A model generated the notes under the pieces. The model ran no database searches, was not told the DNA's origin, and was given only the letters and a program-made list of their open reading frames with translations. Positions 9,005-17,673 of a stretch of DNA of 64,000 nucleotides are shown in pieces (the stretch's first letter is position 1; each line of letters opens with the position of its first letter). Origin of the DNA: Prauserella_A sp040635515 (GTDB lineage: Bacteria; Actinomycetota; Actinomycetes; Mycobacteriales; Pseudonocardiaceae); NCBI GenBank assembly GCA_040635515.1, contig JBEYHY010000001.1:930001-994000 (forward strand), written 5' to 3'. The translations under genes were made by a program, and so were the position numbers.

Positions 9005-11149
9005 TCAGCCTCTCTCCGGGATGTTATCCGGCGCCGCTTGCTCTGTACGGGTGCGTCGCCTCACCTGAACCGATTGAGCCCCGTCGGCCCGCTCCGGCGA
9101 GGGCTGGTCCAGGTCGAAAGCCTTGCCGAGGGCAAGCACGGCCTCGTCCAATTTGCCCAGACCGGCCAGCACGACCCGCTCCCCGGCGGTGCTCCCCGCG
9201 AGCGGATCGTCGGTGCCGCCCGCCAGCAGTGCCGCGCGTGCCGCGCCGCCGCGCACCGTGTCGAGCAGGACACCGATGTTGTGATCGAGGCGCGCCATGA
9301 ACGGCTCGAATCGCCGCGCGGTCTCCGGCGAGGCCAGCAGCCCCGGCTGTGCCCTCGCGGCGACGTGCCGCGTCCGGAACGCGATGGCCGCCAGTGTGTC
9401 GACCACGTACCAGCCGTAGTTCCGCCGCGATCCACGCGGGTTGATGGGGTGGGTCAGCGGTTCCACCGTCGTGCGCACCTGCTCGACATCCCTGTCGAGT
9501 TGCCGCGACAGTTCGATCACGTTGACGTTGTCGCGTCCGGTCAGCAGTTCCGTGGACCTGCGGGCGAACTCCCGCAGATCCTCAAGCACCGTGGCCACAT
9601 CGTCGAGCAGTACCGACCTGGTGCGCACCGGAACAACGACCAGCGCGGCGATGATCCCGGCGAGCGCGCCCACCGCGGTCTCGGCGACCCGCACGCCGAG
9701 CACCTCGACGCTGAACGTGCCGAGCAGGCTGTACAACAAGCCCAGCAGCGTCGTGATGAAAAACGCCATGATCGTCTGGGAGACCGTCGCGAAGAACGCC
9801 ATGCCGAACACGCACATCAGCACCAGCACGACCGTCAACGGGGTGTTGCCGGAAACCAGCAACGCGCACAACGCACCCGCGAAAATCCCGGCGAGGGTGC
9901 CGCCCATGCGCCGGGCGCCCTTGACGAGCGTGGCTCCCGCGCTCGACGTACCGACGAACACGACGAATACCGTCAGTACCGCCCAATACCACCGCTGGTG
10001 GGACACCAGTTCACCGCCGAGCACGGCCAGCCCGCCGCCCAGTACGGCCTGGATCGCGGCCCTCGTGCGGTTGTCGTAGCCGAACAGCGGTGTCCGCTCG
10101 GTGGTGTCGGCAGGCGGTGGATCCTGCTCGGCCGAGAAATCGCGTTCGGCGATCCGCGCGGCGTTGACGTCGGCCAGCGCCAGCTCGGCGACGGCCCTGC
10201 GAACCGGATCCCCCTCGGTGGCCCGCTCGCTGAGCCTGCTGCCCTCAACCAGCAGCTTCGTGTACTCCTCGGTCTCGCTGATCACGGGAAGCTCGCGCGG
10301 GTCACGTTCGATCAGCGAGCGGAACCGGCGCAACCTGGCCACCAGCTCCGCTCGTGTCGCCGGATCTAGCGGCTCTCGCGCGGTACGCCTGACGGTGATA
10401 CTCAGCCACTGGGCGGCCAGTTCGACCTCGATGGCCCTTCGCCGCAGCAGTGCGGCTGCCTTTCCTTCGAGTACATCCGCGGCGACGTCCTCGATGAGCA
10501 GCACCGTCTGGTGCAGCCGGTCGCCTGCCCGCTGGAGCTGCTTGGAGGTGCGTTCGGTGCCCGACGCCGCGAGGTGGACCGCGGCGGCCCTCACCAGGTC
10601 TCCCAGCCATGCCCGAAAAGCCCTGCGGATGCTCACCAGCTCTCTGCCGGGGCGGCGGGGAAGGATTACGAATCGCACCAGCGCGTTGGCGGCCAGCCCC
10701 GTCGCGAGCGCCACGAACAGCATCGGCAACTGGGCGGGCTGGGTGCGCAGGAACATCGCGAAGAAGAACACGAAGAACGTGATCGACCCCAGCGCGGTAC
10801 CCCGTGGCCCGAATCGCTGGGCGTAGACGGCTACGAAGATGAGCAACACGAACACGACGCCGTCCAGCGGCGCCGCGGACTGACCTGCGGTCGCGGCCGT
10901 CAGCGAGGCCGCCCCCGCGGCGAAAGCCAGCACAAGGGTGAGCGCCTGCTGGGGTTTCTCCGGATCATTGACCGAAAATGACGAGATCATGGCGCCGATC
11001 GCCGCGAAGAGCACCACCGGAAGCGGCTGGCGGGCCAGCAGCAACGCCCCTGCCGCGATGACGATGCCCAGCACGGCGGTGGCCGCAAGCCGCATCCTGA
11101 CCAAACCGGGATCGGCGGCGCGAATCCGGTCGACCGCCGCGATGATCAT
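9005..11149 (-). CDS. FUSC family membrane protein
   Basis: 714 residues from ATG 11149, which overlaps the GH92 stop by four bases; a longer open frame upstream lies inside the GH92 gene. It has two hydrophobic blocks, each of several transmembrane helices (about residues 20-170 and 385-520), separated by a long soluble helical region, then a cytosolic tail. This is the two-repeat layout of the FUSC/AaeB/YccS superfamily (aromatic acid efflux-like), with the second block showing the FUSC-like YWAVLTVFVVF and RMGGTLAGIFAGALCALL. Substrate is unknown. Coupling to a glycosidase is unusual. Confidence 0.85.
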   Translation of the reverse strand: MIIAAVDRIRAADPGLVRMRLAATAVLGIVIAAGALLLARQPLPVVLFAAIGAMISSFSVNDPEKPQQALTLVLAFAAGAASLTAATAGQSAAPLDGVVFVLLIFVAVYAQRFGPRGTALGSITFFVFFFAMFLRTQPAQLPMLFVALATGLAANALVRFVILPRRPGRELVSIRRAFRAWLGDLVRAAAVHLAASGTERTSKQLQRAGDRLHQTVLLIEDVAADVLEGKAAALLRRRAIEVELAAQWLSITVRRTAREPLDPATRAELVARLRRFRSLIERDPRELPVISETEEYTKLLVEGSRLSERATEGDPVRRAVAELALADVNAARIAERDFSAEQDPPPADTTERTPLFGYDNRTRAAIQAVLGGGLAVLGGELVSHQRWYWAVLTVFVVFVGTSSAGATLVKGARRMGGTLAGIFAGALCALLVSGNTPLTVVLVLMCVFGMAFFATVSQTIMAFFITTLLGLLYSLLGTFSVEVLGVRVAETAVGALAGIIAALVVVPVRTRSVLLDDVATVLEDLREFARRSTELLTGRDNVNVIELSRQLDRDVEQVRTTVEPLTHPINPRGSRRNYGWYVVDTLAAIAFRTRHVAARAQPGLLASPETARRFEPFMARLDHNIGVLLDTVRGGAARAALLAGGTDDPLAGSTAGERVVLAGLGKLDEAVLALGKAFDLDQPSPERADGAQSVQVRRRTRTEQAAPDNIPERG

Positions 11150-14100
11150 GCCAGCAGTTCCCACTGGGCGAGCCGGAGGCGCTGCCGCCTGCTGTCGGTG
11201 ATCCGCAACCGGTGCCGCCGGAACGGGCGGGGCTCCGGCACCGCGAACGCGCGGGTCTGCCTTCGCCACGCGAAACTCTCGCCCGCTCGGCTGTCCAGCA
11301 CCGTCCACGACAGACCGTCGTCGGAACCTTCCAGTACCCACGCTTTCGGATCGTCGTCCCGCGAAGCCGACGTCAGCGTGTACAGCTTGACGGTGCCCGC
11401 CTCGTAGTTCGCGGTGTGCTCGACGGTAGGTGTCGCCGACCGGAACGCGACCTCGGTCGCTGTCGTGTCATCGAACAGCTTCCTCACGTCGGTACCGTCC
11501 GAGGAGGACGCCGTGCCTGCCAGATCTCGCAGCGGCGACGGCTCCACCGGTTCGACGGCGGCGGTGGTTCCCCACGAGGAAGGCTCCGGTCCCATGTCGA
11601 AGTCGAGTACCGCTCCGGCGGCGATGACCGAATGAGCTATCCACGGCTGCTCGTGCGGTATCCCGTCGACTCGGAGGCCCTGTACGAACACGTTGTCGTC
11701 AGTGTTGTCCGGCGCGTTCACCACCAGGTCGGCTCCGCCACCGAGGTGGACGACCGCGTGCCGGAACAACGGGGAGCCGATCACGTACCAGGGACTGCCG
11801 ACCGCCAGCGGGTAGAGCCCCAGTGCGCTCAGCACGTACCACGCGGACATTTCCCCGTTGTCCTCGTCGCCGGGGTAGCCCTGCCCGAGATCGCTGCCGA
11901 GGTAGCACCGGCCGAGCACCTCGCGCACGATGCGCTGGGTCTTCGCCGGTGCGCCGATCAGCGCGTAGACATAGGGAATGTGGTGTGAGGGCTGGTTGGA
12001 GTGGCCGTACTGGCCGAGCCGCACGGCGGCGGCCTCGGTCATCTCGTGGATCACCTTGCGGTAGGAACCCGTACGCCTGCCCGTTTCCGGCGTGCCAAAG
12101 AATGTGTCCACAACGGACTCAAGAGCGGAATTACCGCCGTGCAGGGCGGATAAGCCCGCGACATCGTGCGGGGCGCTGAACGCGGTGTTCCAGCCGTTTG
12201 TCTCGGCGTAGTCGTAGCCCCACACCGCGGGATCGTAGGAGCGGCTGTCCCAGCGCGGGCCGCCGAGCACCGTCCTGCCCTGGAAGAAACCGGTACTCCG
12301 GTCGAAGTGATGCACGTACTGGGCGGCTCTGCTCCGGAAGTAGGCCGCGTCGTCGGTGTTGCCCAGCGCATGCGCCCAATTGGCGAGCCCGAAATCGTTG
12401 ACGCAGTTCTCCAGCGCCCAGGAGAGTCCCTCCCTCGTCGAGGTCGGCGTGTAGCCGAGGAAGATCGACTCGCCGAGCCCCTTTCTGCCCACATCGGCTC
12501 TGGCGGGGGAGACCGTGGCGTTCTTGACCGCGGCGGCGTAGGCCGCCTCGACATCGAAACCGCGAACCCCTTTGAGGTAGGCGTCGGCGAACACCACATC
12601 CGAACCGGTCCCCACCATCGCGTCGGCGTAACCGGGACACGACCAGCGGGAAATCCAGCCGCCTTCCTGGTACTGGCGGACGAATCCGTCGAGCAACGCG
12701 CCCGCGAGCTCCGGAGCGAGCAGCGCGTAGGCGGGCCACGCGGTGCGGTAGGTGTCCCAGAACCCGTTGTTGACGCTCATGGTTCCGGGCCTGACGGCGG
12801 CGCCGGTCCTTCTCCGGGTGCTCGGCCACCGCCTGCACAGCACCGGGCTGGCGTGCCGGGTGCCCTCGGGTGTGTTCTCGTGCGCCGAGTTGGGGTACAG
12901 GAACAGTCGGTAGAGACACGAGTACAGAGTCACCAGCTCGTCTGTCGTCGCGCCACTCACCTCGACCCTGCCGAGCAGGTCCCGCCACCGCTGCCGCGCG
13001 GCGTCACGCACCTGCTCGAACGTCAGCGGCGCGGCCACCTCGTCGTCCAGATTGCGCTTGGCCTGATCCACGCTCAGCAGCGAGGTCGCGATCCGCATCG
13101 TGACGACGGAGGAGGAGAACCGGAGGTAGCCGGTGACGGCACGCCTGCGCGCGGAGGTGAGCCTGCGTCCCTCCACCGGTCGCTCGTCGAACGTCGCGTA
13201 CACGAACATGCGCCGCGCACCCGAAGCCGACCGGCTGCGCACCCACGTGTGTCCCGTGACCGTGCGGGCGGCGGTGTCGATGCGCAGCCCGCCCCTGTTG
13301 CGCGCGTTGTCGAACAGCAGCCAGCCGCCCTCGCCGGGGAAGCCGAACCGGAAAATCGCGCCGTGATCGGCGGGCGCGATGTCGGTGCTGATCCCGCCGT
13401 CGAACCTGACTCCGTAGTGGAAGGGCAGATCGGTTTCGCGCTCGTGCGAGAACGACAACGCTCTCGCGACCCTGTCGGTGACCACCTCTCCCGTCCCGGG
13501 CATCACCTGGAAGGTGTGCCGGTCGCCGACCCACGGACTCGGCAGATGGCTCAGTGAGAATGCCTGCAACGCGTGATCCTGGTAGTGGTAAGGCCAGTCG
13601 AGTGCGCCCGCGTCGGTCACCGGCGTCCAGAAGTTGAAACCGTTGGGGACCGCGGTGGCCGGAAAGCAGTTGCCCCGCGAGAAGTCCTTTCCGGAATGGG
13701 TTCCCCTCGTCGTGCGAACCAGGTCGACGGGATCAGTCGGCACCGGCTTGCGAGCGCCGACCCGAAGGTCGTCGATCCAGCCGCTGATCTCGTGCCCCTC
13801 GGCGGGATTCGCCGTCGTGAGCACGATCGCGGTGATCGTCCGGCCCTGGGCGAACTCACCGACCGGCAGCCGCACTGGGTTCCACTGATCGAGGTAGAGC
13901 TTCTTGCTCTCGCCGTTGGCCTTCGCCGTCGCGGCGGGGGAGAGGCCGCTGAGCGTGGCGCCGTCGGCGAATTCGAGATCCACGGCGACGAAGGTGCTGA
14001 AATACGTGGGTTCGGCGTCCGACTCGGGAAGCACCACATAGGACAGCTCGGTGTCCTCGCTCACCGGTATGTCCACAGTGAACAGTCCAGCGCGTGCGGG

Positions 14101-14271
14101 GCCCTCGACCGTGGTCGTGTAGTACAAGGCGCCCGCTCCGGTGCAGCCACGGCCCGCCCTCGCGGCGAGTGGCCTCGTGGGACCGGCGCCGACGTGCACC
14201 CGCAACCGCTGGCCGGTACCGGGTTGTGGATCGCCTTCCTCGAACGACGTAAAGAAATCGCTGCTCACCAC
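11146..14271 (-). CDS. GH92 family alpha-mannosidase with discoidin-like C-terminus
   Basis: 1041 residues. Conserved GH92 blocks are visible: the N-terminal sandwich, RPGTMSVNNGFWDTYRTAWP, then GHSNQPSHHIPYVYALIG and the catalytic region GYPGDEDNGEMSAWYVLSAL. GH92 enzymes are calcium-dependent, inverting exo-alpha-mannosidases, usually alpha-1,2. The last 130 residues (WVLEGSDDGLSWTVLDSRAG, RLAQWELLA) look like an F5/8-type carbohydrate-binding domain. Oddly, no signal peptide is present: the start is GTG 14271, fixed by a leaderless -10 box (TACAGT, six bases upstream). It is coupled to the FUSC gene and could act on intracellular mannosides or be exported by another route. Confidence 0.93.
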   Translation of the reverse strand: MVSSDFFTSFEEGDPQPGTGQRLRVHVGAGPTRPLAARAGRGCTGAGALYYTTTVEGPARAGLFTVDIPVSEDTELSYVVLPESDAEPTYFSTFVAVDLEFADGATLSGLSPAATAKANGESKKLYLDQWNPVRLPVGEFAQGRTITAIVLTTANPAEGHEISGWIDDLRVGARKPVPTDPVDLVRTTRGTHSGKDFSRGNCFPATAVPNGFNFWTPVTDAGALDWPYHYQDHALQAFSLSHLPSPWVGDRHTFQVMPGTGEVVTDRVARALSFSHERETDLPFHYGVRFDGGISTDIAPADHGAIFRFGFPGEGGWLLFDNARNRGGLRIDTAARTVTGHTWVRSRSASGARRMFVYATFDERPVEGRRLTSARRRAVTGYLRFSSSVVTMRIATSLLSVDQAKRNLDDEVAAPLTFEQVRDAARQRWRDLLGRVEVSGATTDELVTLYSCLYRLFLYPNSAHENTPEGTRHASPVLCRRWPSTRRRTGAAVRPGTMSVNNGFWDTYRTAWPAYALLAPELAGALLDGFVRQYQEGGWISRWSCPGYADAMVGTGSDVVFADAYLKGVRGFDVEAAYAAAVKNATVSPARADVGRKGLGESIFLGYTPTSTREGLSWALENCVNDFGLANWAHALGNTDDAAYFRSRAAQYVHHFDRSTGFFQGRTVLGGPRWDSRSYDPAVWGYDYAETNGWNTAFSAPHDVAGLSALHGGNSALESVVDTFFGTPETGRRTGSYRKVIHEMTEAAAVRLGQYGHSNQPSHHIPYVYALIGAPAKTQRIVREVLGRCYLGSDLGQGYPGDEDNGEMSAWYVLSALGLYPLAVGSPWYVIGSPLFRHAVVHLGGGADLVVNAPDNTDDNVFVQGLRVDGIPHEQPWIAHSVIAAGAVLDFDMGPEPSSWGTTAAVEPVEPSPLRDLAGTASSSDGTDVRKLFDDTTATEVAFRSATPTVEHTANYEAGTVKLYTLTSASRDDDPKAWVLEGSDDGLSWTVLDSRAGESFAWRRQTRAFAVPEPRPFRRHRLRITDSRRQRLRLAQWELLA

Positions 14272-14277
14272 GCGGCC

Positions 14278-14283
14278 ACTGTA
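14278..14283 (-). promoter_or_regulatory. Leaderless -10 element (TACAGT) of the GH92 gene
   Basis: On the minus strand TACAGT is followed by six bases and then GTG at 14271. This spacing is diagnostic of leaderless transcription in actinobacteria, so the GH92 protein most likely begins at this GTG or at the adjacent one, without a signal peptide. Confidence 0.55.
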
Positions 14284-14295
14284 GCCTGCGAACGC

Positions 14296-14823
14296 CTACT
14301 GGTCGTAGTAACCGGAGTAGCCGGTTCCACCGGGCGGATACGGCGGGTGCTGCTGTTGCGGGGTCGCCTTCCGGGGCCGTAGTGCCCTCGTCGCCATGCC
14401 GCTGACCAGCGAACCGATGGCGATTCCCATCGCGAGGTACACAGCGGCGCTCGTCAACTGCACGGTCAGGGTTTCGCTGACCGTGAAGGGCCATACCACG
14501 AACACGACCGTGACCAGCGCGATGATCCAGCCGAAGAATGCCATCGGCCGGGGCGCGACCAGCAGGAGCAGGTGGGCGAGTGCGGTGGCCAGCAGCGCGC
14601 CGACCACGCCGAAGAGGGCCAGCCACACCGCGCCGATGTAGTCGAGAGCGCCGTTCGCGTTGCTGGGCGCGATCACCGGCAACCCGAACACACCGCGCAG
14701 TACCAGCACGGCCACAACACCGACAAGGGCGGCGACGAGAGCGGTCGCCAGCCCACCGGCCCACAGGGTGCGGCTGTCCACCGAGGGCCTCGCCTGCTCT
14801 TCTTCGTAACCGTAGTAGCTCAC
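14296..14823 (-). CDS. DUF6069-like four-helix membrane protein
   Basis: 175 residues from GTG 14823. The frame runs open further upstream into a repeat array, but the protein-like part begins at VSYYGYEEEQARPS, and a TATGGT box eight bases before the GTG supports this. Four hydrophobic helices follow (beginning near WAGGLATALVAALVG, YIGAVWLALFGVVGALL, FFGWIIALVTVVFVVW and AVYLAMGIAIGSLV), then a Gln/Pro/Tyr-rich cytosolic tail ending GYSGYYDQ. The layout matches the actinobacterial DUF6069 group as I remember it. Function unknown. Confidence 0.75.
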   Translation of the reverse strand: MSYYGYEEEQARPSVDSRTLWAGGLATALVAALVGVVAVLVLRGVFGLPVIAPSNANGALDYIGAVWLALFGVVGALLATALAHLLLLVAPRPMAFFGWIIALVTVVFVVWPFTVSETLTVQLTSAAVYLAMGIAIGSLVSGMATRALRPRKATPQQQHPPYPPGGTGYSGYYDQ

Positions 14824-14878
14824 CGTGTTGGACCATAAGCGCAGTGGCCGGATCTCGCTCGCCGAACCAAGCCGCCCA

Positions 14879-15025
14879 TGCGCGAGTCCCCCCGTCCAGC
14901 CCATCGAGATCCGCACCCAGGTCGCCGAGTTCCGCACCCAGGTCGCCGAGTTCCGCACCCAGGTCGGTGAGTTCCGCGTTCGAGTCGGCGAGTTCCGCAC
15001 TCAGGCGCGCGAGATGCGCATTCAC
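14879..15025. repeat. 21-bp tandem repeat array A (7 units)
   Basis: Seven head-to-tail 21-base units in fixed register. The typical unit holds GCCGAGTTCCGCACCCAG preceded by a GTC-like triplet; two adjacent units (14921-14941 and 14942-14962) are identical and the outer ones are diverged. The array begins with a unit GCGCGAGTCCCCC...CCAG and ends with GAGATGCGCATTCAC followed by GG. It lies in the 556-base gene-free stretch between DUF6069 and the M20 peptidase. Because the period is seven codons, spurious heptad-like peptides appear in several reading frames. Array B is the same family inverted, and array C at 54903 shares both borders. Confidence 0.9.
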
Positions 15026-15136
15026 GGAACCAGGTCTCAGGCGGGCGGCCTCGGCCGGAGTGACCGCGCCGTTGGCTCCGGCCGGCCAGGCCCGGTGGGT
15101 CGGGTGTTCGCGGGCACCCACGCACTGGAAGCTCAG

Positions 15137-15325
15137 GCGCTGGACGCAGAACTCGCCGCTCCAAGCGCAGCAGTCACCGCCCTGGGCGCGGATCTGGGCA
15201 GCCGGACTGCGGATCTCAACGCCCTGAGTGCAGAACTCGGCAACCGGAGTGCAGAACTCAACGCCCCGAGCGCAGAACTCGACGCCCTGAGTGCGGAACT
15301 CGGCATCCTGGGCGGGGGACTCGCG
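15137..15325. repeat. 21-bp tandem repeat array B (9 units, inverted relative to A)
   Basis: Nine 21-base units reading GCCCTGAGTGCGGAACTCGG-like on the plus strand, the reverse complement of the unit in array A. The last unit (ATCCTGGGCGGGGGACTCGCG) is the inverted form of the first unit of arrays A and C. Units 1 and 2 at the left end are the most diverged. A 111-base non-repetitive spacer (15026-15136) separates A from B, so single strands could pair across the arrays. It ends 54 bases past the M20 stop and contains no gene I can support. Confidence 0.9.
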
Positions 15326-15379
15326 GGGGCGACGCCCGGCCCGCTTCGGCGACTGCGGCGGTCACGGCGGGCACGGCGG

Positions 15380-16732
15380 TCAGATCGTGGTCAGCAGCCG
15401 TTCCAGCACGCGGGCGCCGAACCGCAGCCCCGCCACCGGGACGCGCTCGTCGACGCCGTGCGCCATCTCCCGGTACCGGAACCCCTCCGGCAACCACAAC
15501 GGCGCGAAGCCGTAGCAGTCGATACCCAGCGACGCGAACGCCTTGGCATCGGTCCCGCCACCCAGGCAGTAGGGCACCACGACCGCGCCGGGGTCCTCGG
15601 CTCGCAGCGCCGACGCCATGGCGTCGAACCACGGCGAGTCCACCGGCGCCTCGACCGCTGCCTGGTGTGCGGCGAACTCCCGCTCCACCCCCGGCCCCAG
15701 CAGACCGTCGATGTCGGTCAGCAGCGCCTCTTCCGTTCCGGGCAGCACCCTGGTGTCCACCAGCGCGGTCGCCGTGCCGGGGATGACGTTGACTTTGTAA
15801 CCGGCCTGCAGCATGGTCGGCGTGGTGCTGTTGCGCACCGTCGATTCGGCGAGCGCCGCGGCGGGCCCGAGCCTGGCGAGCGTGGCGTCGACGTCGCCGA
15901 GATCGACCTTTACGCCCAGCGCTTCGCCCGTGCGCAGCAGAAAAGCGCGGACCGACGGGGTGAGGGTGATCGGCCATTCGTGGACGGCGAGCGCGTGCAG
16001 CGCGGCGATCAGCTTCACCACAGCGTTGTCCGGATTGCGGCGGGATCCGTGCCCCGCCCTTCCTTTCGCGGTGAGCCGGAGGTGCGCGGTCCCCCGCTCG
16101 GCGGTACCGACCGGATACAACCGCACGGGGCGGTCCCCGGCGTCCTTGACGTGATACGTGTACCCGCCGGATTCGCTGATCGCGACCGCGCAGCCCTCGA
16201 AAAGCCCTGGATGCGCGGCGACGAGCCAATGCGCGCCGAACTCGCCCTTGTCCTCCTCGTCGGCAACGAAGGCGAGCACGATGTCCCTGCGTGGCGTCTT
16301 GCCCGCGGCGGCCATGGCGTGCACGGCCGCGAGGACCATGGCACAGAAGTCCTTCATGTCGACGGCGCCTCGCCCCCAGAGGAAGCCGTCGCGTACCTCG
16401 CCGGAGAACGGCGGCAGCCGCCACTCGGCCGGATCGGCGGGCACGACGTCGAGGTGGCCCTGAACGAGCAGTGCCGGCAGGGTGGGATCGGAACCCGGGA
16501 TTCGCGCGACAAGATTGGCCCTGCCGGGAGCGGACTCGTAAATCCGCGATTCGACGCCCGCCGCAGCGAGTACCTCGCCTGTGAATTCGGCGGCGTCGCG
16601 CTCGCCTTCCGACTGCCCTCCACCGAGATTGGTGGTGTCAAAGCGGATCAACCGTGCGCACAAGTCCACCACATCGGGTGTATCGGAAGATCCATTTCCT
16701 GTGGTAACAGGGAATTCGGCGGCGTCAGCCAT
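15380..16732 (-). CDS. M20 family metallopeptidase/hydrolase
   Basis: 450 residues. Co-catalytic zinc ligands are in place: His and Asp of LVQGHLDVVPA (metal 1 and active-site Asp), Asp of LWGRGAVDMKDF, the Glu pair in FVADEEDKGEFGA, and the late His in REMAHGVDERV. The dimerisation domain carries GRAGHGSRRNPDNAV. M20 enzymes hydrolyse dipeptides, acyl-amino acids or succinyl-diaminopimelate; this one resembles the peptidase/ArgE-DapE-like general group. It starts eight bases inside the end of the M55 gene, so the pair is an operon. With the adjacent oligopeptide importer, it likely helps degrade imported peptides. Confidence 0.92.
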   Translation of the reverse strand: MADAAEFPVTTGNGSSDTPDVVDLCARLIRFDTTNLGGGQSEGERDAAEFTGEVLAAAGVESRIYESAPGRANLVARIPGSDPTLPALLVQGHLDVVPADPAEWRLPPFSGEVRDGFLWGRGAVDMKDFCAMVLAAVHAMAAAGKTPRRDIVLAFVADEEDKGEFGAHWLVAAHPGLFEGCAVAISESGGYTYHVKDAGDRPVRLYPVGTAERGTAHLRLTAKGRAGHGSRRNPDNAVVKLIAALHALAVHEWPITLTPSVRAFLLRTGEALGVKVDLGDVDATLARLGPAAALAESTVRNSTTPTMLQAGYKVNVIPGTATALVDTRVLPGTEEALLTDIDGLLGPGVEREFAAHQAAVEAPVDSPWFDAMASALRAEDPGAVVVPYCLGGGTDAKAFASLGIDCYGFAPLWLPEGFRYREMAHGVDERVPVAGLRFGARVLERLLTTI

Positions 16733-17552
16733 ATTTTCCTTGGACGGCGCCGTCCGCGATCGCGGTGACGATTTTGAACGCCTTCATGGCCTCAGTCATG
16801 TCCGGGGCGTCGAAACCGACGCTGCGAACACCGGTTTGCCCGACGGTCGGGATCACCGCGGCGGCCTGAGCGAGATGGCTCGCATCGAACTCCACCTCGA
16901 TCCGGTGTTTCCTCGTGACCGGAGAGCGCCGTCCCGCCTGGCGCATCCCGGTGGTCGCCGCTTCGCTCAGCCTCGCGTAGGCCACGGAAGGCGGCAGGCA
17001 CACGGCGGCGTACCTGCTGACGCATTCCTTGACAGCGACGAGTGCCGCGCCGGGCGCGTAGTCCTGCGCGTCCTCGCAGGTCTTGTCGTCGCCGCTGACC
17101 ATGAGCACCGGCACGCCGTACTCCGCGGCCAGCGCCGCGTTGAGCCTGCCCTCGCTCGCGAGAACCCCGTCGAGCCACACCCCGGTGATCTGGTTGGGCA
17201 AGTAGGTGTGCGACAGCACGCCGTCGCACCCGGCACCCGCGTGATAGCCGAGAAAAACCACGCCGTCCACTCCGGAGTCGATACCCTCCATCATGGACAG
17301 CGGCTTGTGCCGCCCCGTCAGCATTCTCGCTCGTGGATCGAGATCCTCAAGCAGGAGATTGCGCTGGGAGGAATGTGCCTCGTTGACGAGAACGTCGTCG
17401 ATGCCTGCTTCGGCCAGGCCGCTGATGGTCGCGTTGACATCGCCGGTGAACAACCGGCGAAAGCGCTGCCACTGTTCCGTTCCAGGAACGACGTCGTCGG
17501 TCCAGGTGACGCCCGTGGCGCCCTCCATGTCCGCCGAGATCATGATCCGCAT
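16725..17552 (-). CDS. M55 family D-aminopeptidase (B. subtilis DppA-like)
   Basis: 275 residues. The N-terminal MISADMEGATGV supplies the Asp/Glu zinc ligands of M55, followed by NEAHSSQRN, the TGRHKPLSMMEGI block and VVFLGYHAGAG with a ligand His. The B. subtilis enzyme is a self-compartmentalising D-aminopeptidase releasing D-Ala from small peptides and is encoded with a dipeptide ABC transporter, as here. Cytosolic, no signal peptide. A TAGGTT box six bases before the ATG implies a leaderless transcript, and a perfect palindrome overlaps that box. It likely recycles wall-derived or imported peptides. Confidence 0.92.
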   Translation of the reverse strand: MRIMISADMEGATGVTWTDDVVPGTEQWQRFRRLFTGDVNATISGLAEAGIDDVLVNEAHSSQRNLLLEDLDPRARMLTGRHKPLSMMEGIDSGVDGVVFLGYHAGAGCDGVLSHTYLPNQITGVWLDGVLASEGRLNAALAAEYGVPVLMVSGDDKTCEDAQDYAPGAALVAVKECVSRYAAVCLPPSVAYARLSEAATTGMRQAGRRSPVTRKHRIEVEFDASHLAQAAAVIPTVGQTGVRSVGFDAPDMTEAMKAFKIVTAIADGAVQGKYG

Positions 17553-17556
17553 AGCG

Positions 17557-17573
17557 CCAACCTAGTAGGTTGG
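17557..17573. promoter_or_regulatory. 17-bp perfect palindrome over the M55 leaderless -10 box
   Basis: CCAACCTAGTAGGTTGG has eight-base arms around one central base. On the minus strand its right arm contains TAGGTT, which ends six bases before the M55 ATG, the leaderless -10 position. A protein bound here would block initiation of the M55-M20 operon. The regulator is not encoded next to it. Confidence 0.6.
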
Positions 17574-17603
17574 TCACGGCTTGGCATTGGTCCAGTCGAA
17601 TCG

Positions 17604-17633
17604 TTGACACCACGATCCGTCTGGTGGTTACTT
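17604..17633 (+). promoter_or_regulatory. Promoter of the oligopeptide ABC operon
   Basis: A perfect -35 TTGACA (17604-17609), an 18-base spacer, then TTACTT as a weak -10, about 40 bases before the GTG of the binding-protein gene. Inside the spacer, CCAC and GTGG arms (CACCA / TGGTG) form a small dyad that could be an operator. The -10 assignment is uncertain. Confidence 0.5.
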
Positions 17634-17673
17634 TTCGGCTCCGGGATCTCCCAGACAGCAACGAGGTGTAACA

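Noticed and set aside
12166..13557. Long open frames on the plus strand across the GH92 gene
   Set aside because: Composition is shadow-like and the GH92 frame has full family motifs throughout.
14825..16768. A 647-codon plus-strand frame starting in the repeat arrays
   Set aside because: Its heptad-like part comes from the 21-base repeats, and the rest is antisense to the M20 peptidase gene.
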